DNA of 64,000 bases from Pseudaestuariivita atlantica (GTDB taxonomy: Bacteria > Pseudomonadota > Alphaproteobacteria > Rhodobacterales > Rhodobacteraceae): the NCBI RefSeq assembly GCF_001205715.1, contig NZ_AQQZ01000009.1:1-64000 (forward strand), read 5' to 3'. The translations under genes were made by a program, and so were the position numbers. Shown piece after piece: positions 17,330-25,258 of this stretch (positions within the stretch are counted from its first letter, which is position 1; every line of letters starts with the position of its first letter). A model generated the notes under the pieces. It was not told the DNA's origin. It ran no database searches and worked only from the letters and a program-made list of their open reading frames with translations.

Positions 17330-18280
17330 ATGACCAAAGCCTTCGCCAGCCAGGGGGACATGGCCGACAAGGACGTCACCTTTTCCGAGATCGGCGAGGG
17401 CCTGTGGGCCTTCACCGCCGAGGGCGACCCGAATTCGGGCGTGATCATCGGCGATGACAGCGTCATGATCGTGGAGGCTCAGGCGACCCCGCGCCTTGCC
17501 CGCGCGGTGATCGAGAAGGTGCGCGAGGTCACCGACAAGCCGATCACCCACCTCGTGCTGACGCATTACCACGCCGTGCGCGTGCTGGGCGCGTCGGCCT
17601 ATGGCGCGGGGCAGGTCATCATGAGCGAAAAGGCCCGGTCGATGGTGGCCGAACGCGGGCAGGAGGACTGGGACAGCGAGTTCGACCGCTTCCCGCGCCT
17701 CTTCCAGGGGCACGAGGAAATACCGGGCCTCACATGGCCGACAACGACCTTCAACGACCGGATGAGCGTCTACCTTGGCAAGCGGCGGGTGGACCTGATG
17801 CGGTTGGGCCGGGCGCATACGGCAGGCGACATCGTGATCTATGTCCCCGACGCCAACGTCATGTTCACCGGCGACATCATCGAATACCACTCCGCCTGCT
17901 ATTGCGGGGACGGGCATTTCCACGACTGGCCCGGCACCGCCGAGCGCATCCGTGCGTTCAACCTCGACGCCATCGCGCCCGGACGCGGCGACGCGCTGGT
18001 GGGCCGCGACATGGTCAATGCCGGCATCGATTCGACCATCGATTTCGTCCGCTCCACCTACAGCCCCGCCGCGCGGGTGGCGCTGAAGGGCGGCTCGCTG
18101 AAAGAGGCATGGGACGCGGTGCGCGCCGAATGCGACCCGAAATTCAGCGACTACGCGATCTACGAACACTGCCTGCCGTTCAACGTGGCCCGCGCCTATG
18201 ACGAGGCGCTGGACATCGACACGCCGCGCATCTGGACGGCCGAGCGCGACAAGGAGATGTGGGCGGCGCTGCAGGGCTGA
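17330..18280 (+). CDS. MBL-fold metallohydrolase with altered metal motif
   Basis: A 316-residue metallo-beta-lactamase-fold protein. The usual HxHxDH motif reads H79-Y-H81-A-V-R84: the first two histidines are there, but the aspartate and last histidine are valine and arginine. The later ligands are kept (histidine in RAHTAGDIV and aspartate in MFTGDII), so one metal site may survive while the second is destroyed. AAAGGAG precedes the ATG at 17330. It sits between rhodanese and a small membrane protein in the homogentisate operon. A hydrolase of lactones or thioesters from side reactions is possible, and I cannot assign a substrate. Confidence 0.88.
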   Translation: MTKAFASQGDMADKDVTFSEIGEGLWAFTAEGDPNSGVIIGDDSVMIVEAQATPRLARAVIEKVREVTDKPITHLVLTHYHAVRVLGASAYGAGQVIMSEKARSMVAERGQEDWDSEFDRFPRLFQGHEEIPGLTWPTTTFNDRMSVYLGKRRVDLMRLGRAHTAGDIVIYVPDANVMFTGDIIEYHSACYCGDGHFHDWPGTAERIRAFNLDAIAPGRGDALVGRDMVNAGIDSTIDFVRSTYSPAARVALKGGSLKEAWDAVRAECDPKFSDYAIYEHCLPFNVARAYDEALDIDTPRIWTAERDKEMWAALQG

Positions 18281-18300
18281 GGCACGGCACGGATGGAGAT

Positions 18301-18339
18301 CGGCCCTCCGGGGGCCATATTTGGAAAGAGAAGAAGCCG
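18301..18339 (+). repeat. dispersed intergenic repeat, copy 1
   Basis: The segment reads GGCCCTCCGGGGGCCATATTT followed by GGAAAGAGAAGAAG (given in two parts). It is almost the same as the reverse complement of 23793-23832. Both copies lie a few bases after a stop codon. CTCCGGGGG-(N)-ATATTT-(N)-AAGAGAAG elements of this type are, from memory, widespread between genes in Rhodobacterales. Function unknown; a transcript-end or nucleoid role is possible. Confidence 0.6.
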
Positions 18340-18354
18340 TCAGGGAGGCGCATC

Positions 18355-18552
18355 ATGGGCCACGGTCCGACACGCGGCGAATTGCTGTTCCGGCTGGCGT
18401 TTTCGCTGGCGGGGCTTGTGTTGCTGGCAGTTGCGCTGTTCGTGCGCGGCGTGCCGCAGGGGCCGGCGCTGGTCGAGGTGGTGGTCGTCGCGGGCGGGTT
18501 CTTCGGCGGGACGGCTGTGTGGACGCTCTGGAAGCTGGGGAAGGCGAAATGA
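18355..18552 (+). CDS. small membrane protein in homogentisate operon
   Basis: The 65-residue product has two hydrophobic segments (about 9-30 and 36-57) linked by a short polar turn, with a basic C-terminus KLGKAK. A GGGAGG ribosome-binding site lies just upstream of the ATG at 18355. The stop overlaps the start of the FAD monooxygenase (ATGA), so translation is coupled. I do not recognise a family. Position suggests an accessory or transport-related role for the hydroxylase step, without direct evidence. Confidence 0.6.
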   Translation: MGHGPTRGELLFRLAFSLAGLVLLAVALFVRGVPQGPALVEVVVVAGGFFGGTAVWTLWKLGKAK

Positions 18553-20162
18553 ACGCCTGGGCCAGCCGGTATACGCGGGCCTTTGCGCTTTATCCCTATA
18601 CCCGCCACGCCGATCAGGACCGGGACGCGCCGGTTCGGCACCCGGTGGTGATCGTGGGTGGTGGGCCCATCGGGATGGCACTGGCTCTGGACCTGGGGCA
18701 GCGGGGCGTCGGCGTCGTGGTGCTGGACGACCATGACGGCGTCGGACAGGGCAGCCGCGCGATCTGTTTCGCCAAGCGCACGCTGGAGATCTGCGACCGG
18801 CTGGGCCCCGGCCAGCGCATGGTCGACAAGGGCGAGCAGTGGAACCTTGGCCGGGTGTTCCGGGGCGAGGACGAGATCTATACCTTCAACCTGTTGCCGG
18901 AGGACGGCCACCGCCGCCCGGCCTTCATCAACCTGCAGCAGCCCTATTTCGAGAAATTCCTCGTCGACGCGATCCGCGAGGCGCAGGAGGCGGGCGCGCC
19001 CATCGACATTCGCGGCTGCAACCGCGTGGTGGCTTGCGATCCGAAGGACGACCACGTCGCGCTGGAAGTGGACACGCCCGATGGCCCCTACCGGGTGGAG
19101 GCGGACTGGCTGGTGGCCTGCGACGGGGCCAATTCGCCGATCCGCGACGGGATGGGGCTGGGGTTCGACGGGCGCGTGTTCGAGGACAACTTCCTGATCG
19201 CCGACATCCGCATGCAGGCGCCCTTCCCGACCGAACGCCGTTTCTGGTTCGACCCGCCATTCAATCCGGGCCAGACGGCGCTGATGCACAAGCAGCCCGA
19301 TGACGTCTGGCGGCTCGACTTCCAGCTGGGATGGGACATCGACCGGCAGGCCGAACTGGACGAGGACCGCATCCGCGAGCGGGTGCGCGGCATGATCGGC
19401 GACCGGGCGTTCGATATGGTCTGGACCTCGATCTACACCTTCCGCTGCTGCACCATGGACCGCTACGTGCATGGCCGGGTGATCTTCGCGGGCGACAGCG
19501 CGCACCAGGTCTCGCCCTTCGGGGCGCGGGGCGCCAACGGGGGCATGCAGGATGCCGACAATCTGGGATGGAAGCTGGCCGCCGTGCTACAGGGCCCCGC
19601 ACCAGAGGCGCTGATCGAAAGCTACCATGTCGAGCGCAAGCATGCGGGGCTGGAAAACATCCGGAATTCAAGCCGTACCGCGGACTTCCTCACCCCGCGT
19701 TCGCCCGCCCATGCGCTGTTCCGCGACGCGGTTCTGGACCTTGTCGAAGACCATGCCTTTGCCCGCCCGATGGTCAATTCCGGGCGGCTTTCGGCTCCGG
19801 CGAGCTATGACGGATCGCCCCTGAACGGGGCGGATGACCTGCCCGGTGCACCGGCCCGATCGCGGCCCGGCAGCCCCTGCCCGGATGCGCCGCTGGGCGA
19901 CGGCTTCCTGCTCGATCACCTGACCGAGGCCTGCCTGCTGGGCATCGGCGCGCCGGTGCCCGAGGCGGTGACGATCGACGGCGTGACGCTGAAGGGCCTG
20001 ACCCTGCCCGCGGACGGCCTGATCGCGGAACGCTATCTCGGCAGCGCAGCGCGTAGCATCTACCTGATCCGCCCCGACCAGCACGTCGCCGCCCGGTGGG
20101 AAGCCTTTGACCCCGGCCCCGTCGCATTGGCGGTCGGCCAGATGATGGGGCGCGCATGCTGA
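18549..20162 (+). CDS. FAD-dependent aromatic monooxygenase (MhaA-like 3-hydroxyphenylacetate hydroxylase candidate)
   Basis: The 537-residue flavoprotein monooxygenase (PheA/MhpA class) has the FAD motif VVIVGGGPIGMALAL (GxGxxG about 37-42) and the DG motif WLVACDGANSPIRDGMG. The GD motif is in VIFAGDSAHQVSPFGARG, and a C-terminal thioredoxin-like tail follows. It is followed with a 7-bp overlap by a 70-residue DUF2783 protein and then by hmgA. In Pseudomonas putida, a flavoprotein plus a tiny coupling protein (MhaA/MhaB) converts 3-hydroxyphenylacetate to homogentisate. Size, order and context fit that pair. Other ortho-hydroxylations giving homogentisate remain possible. The monooxygenase family is sure; the substrate is inferred. 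Confidence 0.85.
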   Translation: MNAWASRYTRAFALYPYTRHADQDRDAPVRHPVVIVGGGPIGMALALDLGQRGVGVVVLDDHDGVGQGSRAICFAKRTLEICDRLGPGQRMVDKGEQWNLGRVFRGEDEIYTFNLLPEDGHRRPAFINLQQPYFEKFLVDAIREAQEAGAPIDIRGCNRVVACDPKDDHVALEVDTPDGPYRVEADWLVACDGANSPIRDGMGLGFDGRVFEDNFLIADIRMQAPFPTERRFWFDPPFNPGQTALMHKQPDDVWRLDFQLGWDIDRQAELDEDRIRERVRGMIGDRAFDMVWTSIYTFRCCTMDRYVHGRVIFAGDSAHQVSPFGARGANGGMQDADNLGWKLAAVLQGPAPEALIESYHVERKHAGLENIRNSSRTADFLTPRSPAHALFRDAVLDLVEDHAFARPMVNSGRLSAPASYDGSPLNGADDLPGAPARSRPGSPCPDAPLGDGFLLDHLTEACLLGIGAPVPEAVTIDGVTLKGLTLPADGLIAERYLGSAARSIYLIRPDQHVAARWEAFDPGPVALAVGQMMGRAC

Positions 20163-20368
20163 ACACCGATCCGAACCTCGCCGTCCCCGATGACTTCTAT
20201 GCCGCGCTTTTGCGGGCGCACGAGGGCCTTGATGCCGACGAGACTCACGCGCTCAACGCGCGCCTGATCCTGATCCTCGCCAACCATATCGGCGACCTCG
20301 CCACGCTCGAAGAAGCGCTGGCGCTGGCCCGAGGCAAAGTGGTTGAAGGCGATGCGACAACCTCCTGA
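20156..20368 (+). CDS. DUF2783 small protein, candidate coupling subunit
   Basis: A 70-residue soluble, acidic, helical protein with the DUF2783 pattern: PDDFYAALLRAHEGL, then ALNARLILILANHIGD and ALALARGK. Its ATG lies inside the last codons of the monooxygenase gene (7-bp overlap), a sign of fixed stoichiometry. I infer that it is the small partner of the hydroxylase, like MhaB of P. putida, which lacks catalysis but prevents uncoupled NADH use. The family itself is uncharacterised by name. Confidence 0.75.
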   Translation: MLNTDPNLAVPDDFYAALLRAHEGLDADETHALNARLILILANHIGDLATLEEALALARGKVVEGDATTS

Positions 20369-20380
20369 AAGGAGACGGAA

Positions 20381-21733
20381 ATGAACGTGCAAGATGCCCG
20401 CCGGATGACCCAGGCGCCCGACACGCATGCGACCTCTCCGGGATACATGCCCGGCTGGGGCAACGATTTCGAGACAGAGGCGCTGCCGGGTGCCCTGCCT
20501 CAAGGCATGAACTCACCGCAGAAATGCGCCTACGGGCTTTATGCCGAGCAGTTGTCCGGCACCGCCTTCACCGCCGACCGGCCCGAGCGCACGTGGTGCT
20601 ACCGCATTCGCCCGTCGGTCAAGCACTCCGCCCGCTATCGCCGGATCGAGGTGCCGTACTGGAAAAGCGCGCCGCACGCGCCGGCGGACGTCACCTCGCT
20701 GGGTCAGTACCGCTGGAACCCGGTGCCGCATACCGACGAACCGCTGACATGGATCACCGGCATGCGCACGATGACGACCGCCGGTGACGTCAACACGCAG
20801 GTCGGCATGGCGGCGCATGTCTACCTTGTGACCGAGTCGATGGTGGATAGCTATTTCTACAGCGCCGACAGCGAGTTGCTGGTCGTTCCTCAGGCTGGGC
20901 GACTGCGGTTCTTCACCGAGCTCGGCATCATCGACCTTGCCCCGAAAGAGATCGCGATCCTGCCGCGCGGTCTGGTCTACCGTGTCGAGGTTCTGGACGG
21001 TCCCGCGCGCGGCTTCGTCTGCGAGAATTACGGCCAGAAATTCGACCTGCCCGGCCGCGGACCCATCGGTGCCAACTGCCTCGCCAACCCGCGCGATTTC
21101 AAGGCCCCGGTCGCAGCGTTTGAGGACCGCGAGGTGCCCTCGACCCTCACCATCAAGTGGTGCGGCGAGTTCCACGAGACCGAGATCGCGCAATCCCCGC
21201 TCGACATCGTGGCGTGGCATGGCAATTACGCTCCCGTGAAATACGACCTCGACGCCTATTGCCCGGTCGGCGCGATCCTGTTCGACCACCCCGATCCGTC
21301 GATCTTCACCGTGCTGACCGCGCCGTCCGGCGTGCCGGGCGTGGCGAACATCGATTTCGTCCTCTTCCGCGAACGCTGGCTGGTGGCCGAAAACACCTTC
21401 CGCCCGCCGTGGTACCACAAGAACGTCATGTCGGAACTCATGGGAAACATTTACGGAATCTACGATGCCAAGCCCGAAGGCTTCGTCCCCGGCGGCATGT
21501 CGCTCCACAACATGATGCTCCCCCATGGCCCCGACCGCGACGCCTTCGAGAAGGCCAGCAATTCCAACCTCGGCCCCGACAAGCTCGACAACACGATGTC
21601 GTTCATGTTCGAGACGAGGTTCCCCCAGCACCTCACTGAATTTGCAGGAAAAGAGGCGCCCCTGCAGGACAATTACATCGACTGCTGGGCGGACCTTGAA
21701 AAGCATTTCGACGGCACGCGCGGCGGTGTGTAG
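20381..21733 (+). CDS. hmgA: homogentisate 1,2-dioxygenase
   Basis: The Fe(II) enzyme opens the homogentisate ring to maleylacetoacetate. At 450 residues it has the usual length. The iron ligands known from the human enzyme are all visible: histidine and glutamate in [14 protein letters not shown], and histidine in [15 protein letters not shown]. The N-terminal [16 protein letters not shown] is the family hallmark. A strong AAAGGAG site precedes the ATG. It is directly downstream of the hydroxylase pair and upstream of maiA and fahA, so the complete lower pathway to fumarate and acetoacetate is encoded in one operon. Confidence 0.97.
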   Translation: MNVQDARRMTQAPDTHATSPGYMPGWGNDFETEALPGALPQGMNSPQKCAYGLYAEQLSGTAFTADRPERTWCYRIRPSVKHSARYRRIEVPYWKSAPHAPADVTSLGQYRWNPVPHTDEPLTWITGMRTMTTAGDVNTQVGMAAHVYLVTESMVDSYFYSADSELLVVPQAGRLRFFTELGIIDLAPKEIAILPRGLVYRVEVLDGPARGFVCENYGQKFDLPGRGPIGANCLANPRDFKAPVAAFEDREVPSTLTIKWCGEFHETEIAQSPLDIVAWHGNYAPVKYDLDAYCPVGAILFDHPDPSIFTVLTAPSGVPGVANIDFVLFRERWLVAENTFRPPWYHKNVMSELMGNIYGIYDAKPEGFVPGGMSLHNMMLPHGPDRDAFEKASNSNLGPDKLDNTMSFMFETRFPQHLTEFAGKEAPLQDNYIDCWADLEKHFDGTRGGV

Positions 21734-21928
21734 GTGATCGACTTCCTGTCCTCCCTGTCGATCCTCGGCTGGCTTCTGATTGGTCTCGCCGGATTTACGC
21801 TGTGGCAGATGCCGACGATCCTGCGCATGATGTGGCGCATCCTGTCGACGGGCGCGGGATCCGCCGTCAGGCGCGAACGGATGCCCGGCGATCACACCTC
21901 GCTCCCCGACCGGAAGGACCGGCGATGA
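21734..21928 (+). CDS. small single-helix membrane protein between hmgA and maiA
   Basis: A 64-residue frame starts with GTG immediately after the hmgA stop and overlaps the maiA start (ATGA). It encodes one clear membrane helix (about residues 8-26, ILGWLLIGLAGFTLW) followed by a basic tail (RRERMPGDH... RKDRR). The tight coupling at both ends argues that it is translated, but there is no recognisable family and no good ribosome-binding site of its own, so it would depend on re-initiation. Confidence 0.55.
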   Translation: MIDFLSSLSILGWLLIGLAGFTLWQMPTILRMMWRILSTGAGSAVRRERMPGDHTSLPDRKDRR

Positions 21929-22560
21929 AACTCTACTCCTACTGGCGGTCGACCACGTCCTACCGGGTGCGCATCGCGCTCCATCTCAAGGGCCTGGCGT
22001 TCGAGACCGTTCCGGTCGACCTCGTCGCCGGGGACCAGCGCGACCCCGCCTATGCCGATCTCAACCCGATCAAGGGCGTGCCGACGCTGGTGACCGACGA
22101 CGGCACCGCCCTCACCCAGTCGCTCGCGATCCTCGACTACCTCGACGCCATCGCACCGGACCCGCCGCTCCTGCCCGGTGACGCCATCCTGCGCGCCCGC
22201 ATCCTTGGCGCGGCGCTGGTCATGGCGACCGACGTGCACCCGGTGAACAACCTCAAGGTCGTGCAGAAACTGCAAGCGATGGGCCACGACCAGGACGCCT
22301 GCATCGCGTGGATGCACCACTGGATGACAGAGGGGCTGACCGCCTATCAATCGCTCATCGACCCCGGCACGCCTTACGCCTTCACCGACGCGCCGGGCTT
22401 TGCCGACATCTGCCTTGTCGCGCAGCTCTACAACGCGCATCGCTGGGGCCTCGACCTCGCCCCCTTCCCCCGCCTCACCGACATTGAAACCCGTTGCCTC
22501 GCGCTCGACGCCTTCCAACAGGCCCGGCCCGAGGCGCAACCGGATGCACCTGCCCCATGA
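21925..22560 (+). CDS. maiA: maleylacetoacetate isomerase
   Basis: A zeta-class glutathione S-transferase of 211 residues that isomerises maleylacetoacetate to fumarylacetoacetate with glutathione. The N-terminal thioredoxin domain has the zeta active-site stretch SYWRSTTSYRVRIAL and PIKGVPTLV, and the helical domain carries DIHPVNNLKV-like DVHPVNNLKVVQKL. The classical SSCSWRVRIAL motif is here RSTTSYRVRIAL, so the usual Ser/Cys is replaced by Thr/Ser, a variation seen in family members. The start is 4 bp inside the previous gene and the stop overlaps fahA. Confidence 0.93.
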   Translation: MKLYSYWRSTTSYRVRIALHLKGLAFETVPVDLVAGDQRDPAYADLNPIKGVPTLVTDDGTALTQSLAILDYLDAIAPDPPLLPGDAILRARILGAALVMATDVHPVNNLKVVQKLQAMGHDQDACIAWMHHWMTEGLTAYQSLIDPGTPYAFTDAPGFADICLVAQLYNAHRWGLDLAPFPRLTDIETRCLALDAFQQARPEAQPDAPAP

Positions 22561-23789
22561 CCCGACGCCTTACCTCGTGGATCGACAGCGCCAACACCGC
22601 CGACACCGACTTCCCGCTCAACAACCTGCCCTGCGGCGCGTTTTCGACCGATGACGGCCCGGCGCGATGCGGCGTCGCCATCGGCGACAGGATCCTCGAC
22701 GTCGCCACGCTGGAAGAGACCGGCGCCCTTGCCTTCGGCGGCGCCCTGCAGACGGGGAACTGGACGCGGTTCATGGGGCTTGGCCCGGCGGCATGGGACG
22801 CACTGCGCAGCACGCTCACGACCGCGCTCGGGGAGGGCGGCGACACCGCGCTCGCCGCCCACCTCGTCCCGCAGGCAGCCGCGCGAATGCACCTGCCCTT
22901 CCGGGTTAGCGAATTCACCGATTTCTACGCTTCGCGCCACCACGCCACCAATGTCGGCACCATGTTCCGCGGCGCGGAAAACGCGCTCCCCCCCAACTGG
23001 CTGCACATCCCCATCGGCTATAACGGCCGCGCCTCTTCGGTCGTCGTCTCCGGCACCGACATCATCCGCCCGCACGGGCAACTCAAGGGCCCGAACGACG
23101 ACGCCCCCCGCTTCGGCCCCTCGCAACGCTTCGACATCGAACTGGAACTGGGCGCCATCGTCGGCCAACCCTCCAACCGCCCCATCTCGGTCGCCGAGGC
23201 CGACGCCAACATCTTCGGCTACGTCCTGCTGAACGACTGGTCCGCCCGCGATATCCAGGCGTGGGAATACCAGCCCCTCGGCCCCTTCCAGGCGAAGGCC
23301 ACCGCCACCTCCATCAGCCCATGGATCGTGACCGCCGCCGCCCTGCAACCCTTCCGCACCTCCACCCCCGAACGTGCCGTGCCGCTCCTCGACTACCTGG
23401 CAGAGCCCGGCCCCATGCTCTACGACATCCACCTCGCGGTCGGCCTCACGCCACAAAACGGCACCGAGACGATCATCGCCCGCACCAACTATTCGGAAAT
23501 GTATTACTCCTCGGCCCAGCAACTCGCGCATCACACCACGTCCGGCTGCCCCATGCGGGTGGGCGACCTGCTCGGCTCCGGCACCATCTCCGGCCCCGAC
23601 CGCGACAACCGCGGCTCGCTTCTCGAACTCAGCTGGGGCGGGAAAGAGCCGCTCACCCTGCCCGACGGTACCACCCGCAGCTTCATCGAGGACGGCGACA
23701 CCCTCACCCTCTACGGCCACGCGCAGGCCCCCGACCACCGCATCGGCTTTGGCTCCTGCACGGGACGTATCCTTCCCGCACGCAGCTGA
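22557..23789 (+). CDS. fahA: fumarylacetoacetase
   Basis: The 410-residue enzyme hydrolyses fumarylacetoacetate to fumarate and acetoacetate, the last step of the pathway. It has the N-terminal SH3-like domain (LPCGAFSTDDGPARCGVAIG). The catalytic FAH domain follows, with FTDFYASRHHATNVGTMFRG, the metal-binding glutamates in FDIELELGAIVG, and NDWSARDIQAWEYQPLGPF. Size matches bacterial and mammalian FAH (about 420). It ends the operon. A dispersed repeat follows within 4 bp of the stop. Confidence 0.96.
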   Translation: MTRRLTSWIDSANTADTDFPLNNLPCGAFSTDDGPARCGVAIGDRILDVATLEETGALAFGGALQTGNWTRFMGLGPAAWDALRSTLTTALGEGGDTALAAHLVPQAAARMHLPFRVSEFTDFYASRHHATNVGTMFRGAENALPPNWLHIPIGYNGRASSVVVSGTDIIRPHGQLKGPNDDAPRFGPSQRFDIELELGAIVGQPSNRPISVAEADANIFGYVLLNDWSARDIQAWEYQPLGPFQAKATATSISPWIVTAAALQPFRTSTPERAVPLLDYLAEPGPMLYDIHLAVGLTPQNGTETIIARTNYSEMYYSSAQQLAHHTTSGCPMRVGDLLGSGTISGPDRDNRGSLLELSWGGKEPLTLPDGTTRSFIEDGDTLTLYGHAQAPDHRIGFGSCTGRILPARS

Positions 23790-23792
23790 CCG

Positions 23793-23832
23793 TTTCTTCT
23801 CTTTGCAAAATATGTCCCCCGGAGGGTCGGCC
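23793..23832 (-). repeat. dispersed intergenic repeat, copy 2
   Basis: Reverse-complement copy of the element at 18301-18339, sharing CCTCCGGGGG, ATATTT and AAAGAGAAGAA. It lies between the convergent fahA and sigma-54-type regulator genes. The two copies bracket the monooxygenase-to-fahA part of the operon in inverted orientation, 5.4 kb apart. Confidence 0.6.
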
Positions 23833-23917
23833 CGCCCCAAGCGCCTCGCCCGGTCAAAAAGGCCGCCGATCCGCCACCCCGCGCCACGATAAAGCGCGGC
23901 GCAGCCGCTCCTTCAGG

Positions 23918-25258
23918 TCACAGCACGCTGTCCTTGTCGAGGTTCAGCTTGACGATCTTGTCGTTGAGCGTGCGGCGGCCGATCCCCAGCCGGTCGGCGG
24001 CCTCGTCCATGCGTCCGCCGGCTTCCCGCAAGGCACGGGCGACCATGTCGCGTTCCAGCGCCGCGACCGCCTCGCGCAGGGTTTCGGGATGCCCGGCCTC
24101 GTCCGCGCCCGCGATCGCGGCCCGCGCGCCCATGGACCGCCCGCGCCGCAGCGCCAGCACCTGCCGTTCGGCCACATGCGCCAGTTCGCGCAGGTTGCCC
24201 GGCCAGTCATGCGCGATCAGCGCGGCGACGTCGTCGGCAAGGGGCTCCGGCGCCACCACGCCATGCACCCGCGCCGCGCGGTCGAGGAAATGCCGGTGCA
24301 GCAGCGCCACGTCCCCGGCCCGCGCTGCAAGTGGCGGCAGAAACAGGCTGACCGCGTTCAGCCGGTACATCAGGTCCGCCCGGAACCGGCCCTCGCGCAC
24401 GTCCTCTTCGAGGTCGGCATGGGTGGCGCTGACGATGCGCGCCTCCAGCGGGCGCGTGTCGGTGGCCCCGACCGGTCGGTAGAGCCCCGTCTCCAGCACC
24501 CGCAAAAGCCCCGCCTGCACCTGCCCCGGCATGGCCGCGACCTCGTCGAGGAACAGCGTGCCACCCCCCGCCGCCGCCAGAAGGCCCTCGCCCGCGCCCG
24601 CCTTGCCGAACAGGTCCGCGGCGAACCCCGCCTCGGTCAGCGCCGCGCAATTGACGGCGAGGAACGGCGCGTCGGCCCGCGGCCCCAGATCGTGCAGCGC
24701 CCGCGCCACCACGTCCTTGCCGGTGCCCGTCGCCCCGCGCACCAGCACCGGGACATCCACCTGCGCGAGGTCCAGCACGTCGTCGCGCAGCGCGCGCATC
24801 GCCGGGACCTCGCCGATCAGCACCCGGTCGAGCCCCGCCATGTCCACCAGCCGCGCCTTCAGGCGCCGGGTCGCCTCGCGCAGCCTGTGCTGTTCGGACG
24901 CATTCTTGAGGACGTTCAGCAACCGCTTGGGATCGAACGGCTTTTCAAGGAAGGAATAGGCCCCGTCCTGCATCATGCCGACCGCCGTGGGCACATCGCC
25001 ATGCGCGGTGATCACCACCAGCGGCGGTGCGTCCTCCGGCAAAGCGCGCAGCAGGGCGTCGCCCGTCATCGCGGGCATCTGCAGGTCGCTCAGGATGACA
25101 TCGGGCTTCATCCGGTCCAGCCGGTCAAGCGCCCGGCGGGCATCGGCCATCGCCTCCGCCTCCCATCCCGCCTGCGCGCAGAGCGCCACCAGCGCCGCCC
25201 GCATCTCGCGGTCGTCGTCGAGGATCAGCACCCGGCGCGGCATGGCGGAAGAGGTCAT
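23918..25258 (-). CDS. DctD-like response regulator lacking GAFTGA
   Basis: The 446-residue NtrC-family regulator has an N-terminal receiver (phosphorylation site D58 in LSDLQMP, lysine in FLEKPFDP). An AAA+ domain follows (Walker A GATGTGKD about 175-182, Walker B GGGTLFLDEV about 231-240), then a Fis-type HTH at the C-terminus (GIGRRTLNDKIVKL). Where sigma-54 activators carry GAFTGA this protein reads FGKAGAGEG (about 217-225), so contact with sigma-54 is unlikely. The ATG at 25258 overlaps the kinase stop. It pairs with the upstream histidine kinase, and the signal is probably a small carboxylate. Confidence 0.85.
   Translation of the reverse strand: MTSSAMPRRVLILDDDREMRAALVALCAQAGWEAEAMADARRALDRLDRMKPDVILSDLQMPAMTGDALLRALPEDAPPLVVITAHGDVPTAVGMMQDGAYSFLEKPFDPKRLLNVLKNASEQHRLREATRRLKARLVDMAGLDRVLIGEVPAMRALRDDVLDLAQVDVPVLVRGATGTGKDVVARALHDLGPRADAPFLAVNCAALTEAGFAADLFGKAGAGEGLLAAAGGGTLFLDEVAAMPGQVQAGLLRVLETGLYRPVGATDTRPLEARIVSATHADLEEDVREGRFRADLMYRLNAVSLFLPPLAARAGDVALLHRHFLDRAARVHGVVAPEPLADDVAALIAHDWPGNLRELAHVAERQVLALRRGRSMGARAAIAGADEAGHPETLREAVAALERDMVARALREAGGRMDEAADRLGIGRRTLNDKIVKLNLDKDSVL

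Noticed and set aside
23790-23917. Coding gene between fahA and the regulator
   Set aside because: The frames here are continuations of shadow frames; the sequence holds a dispersed repeat instead.
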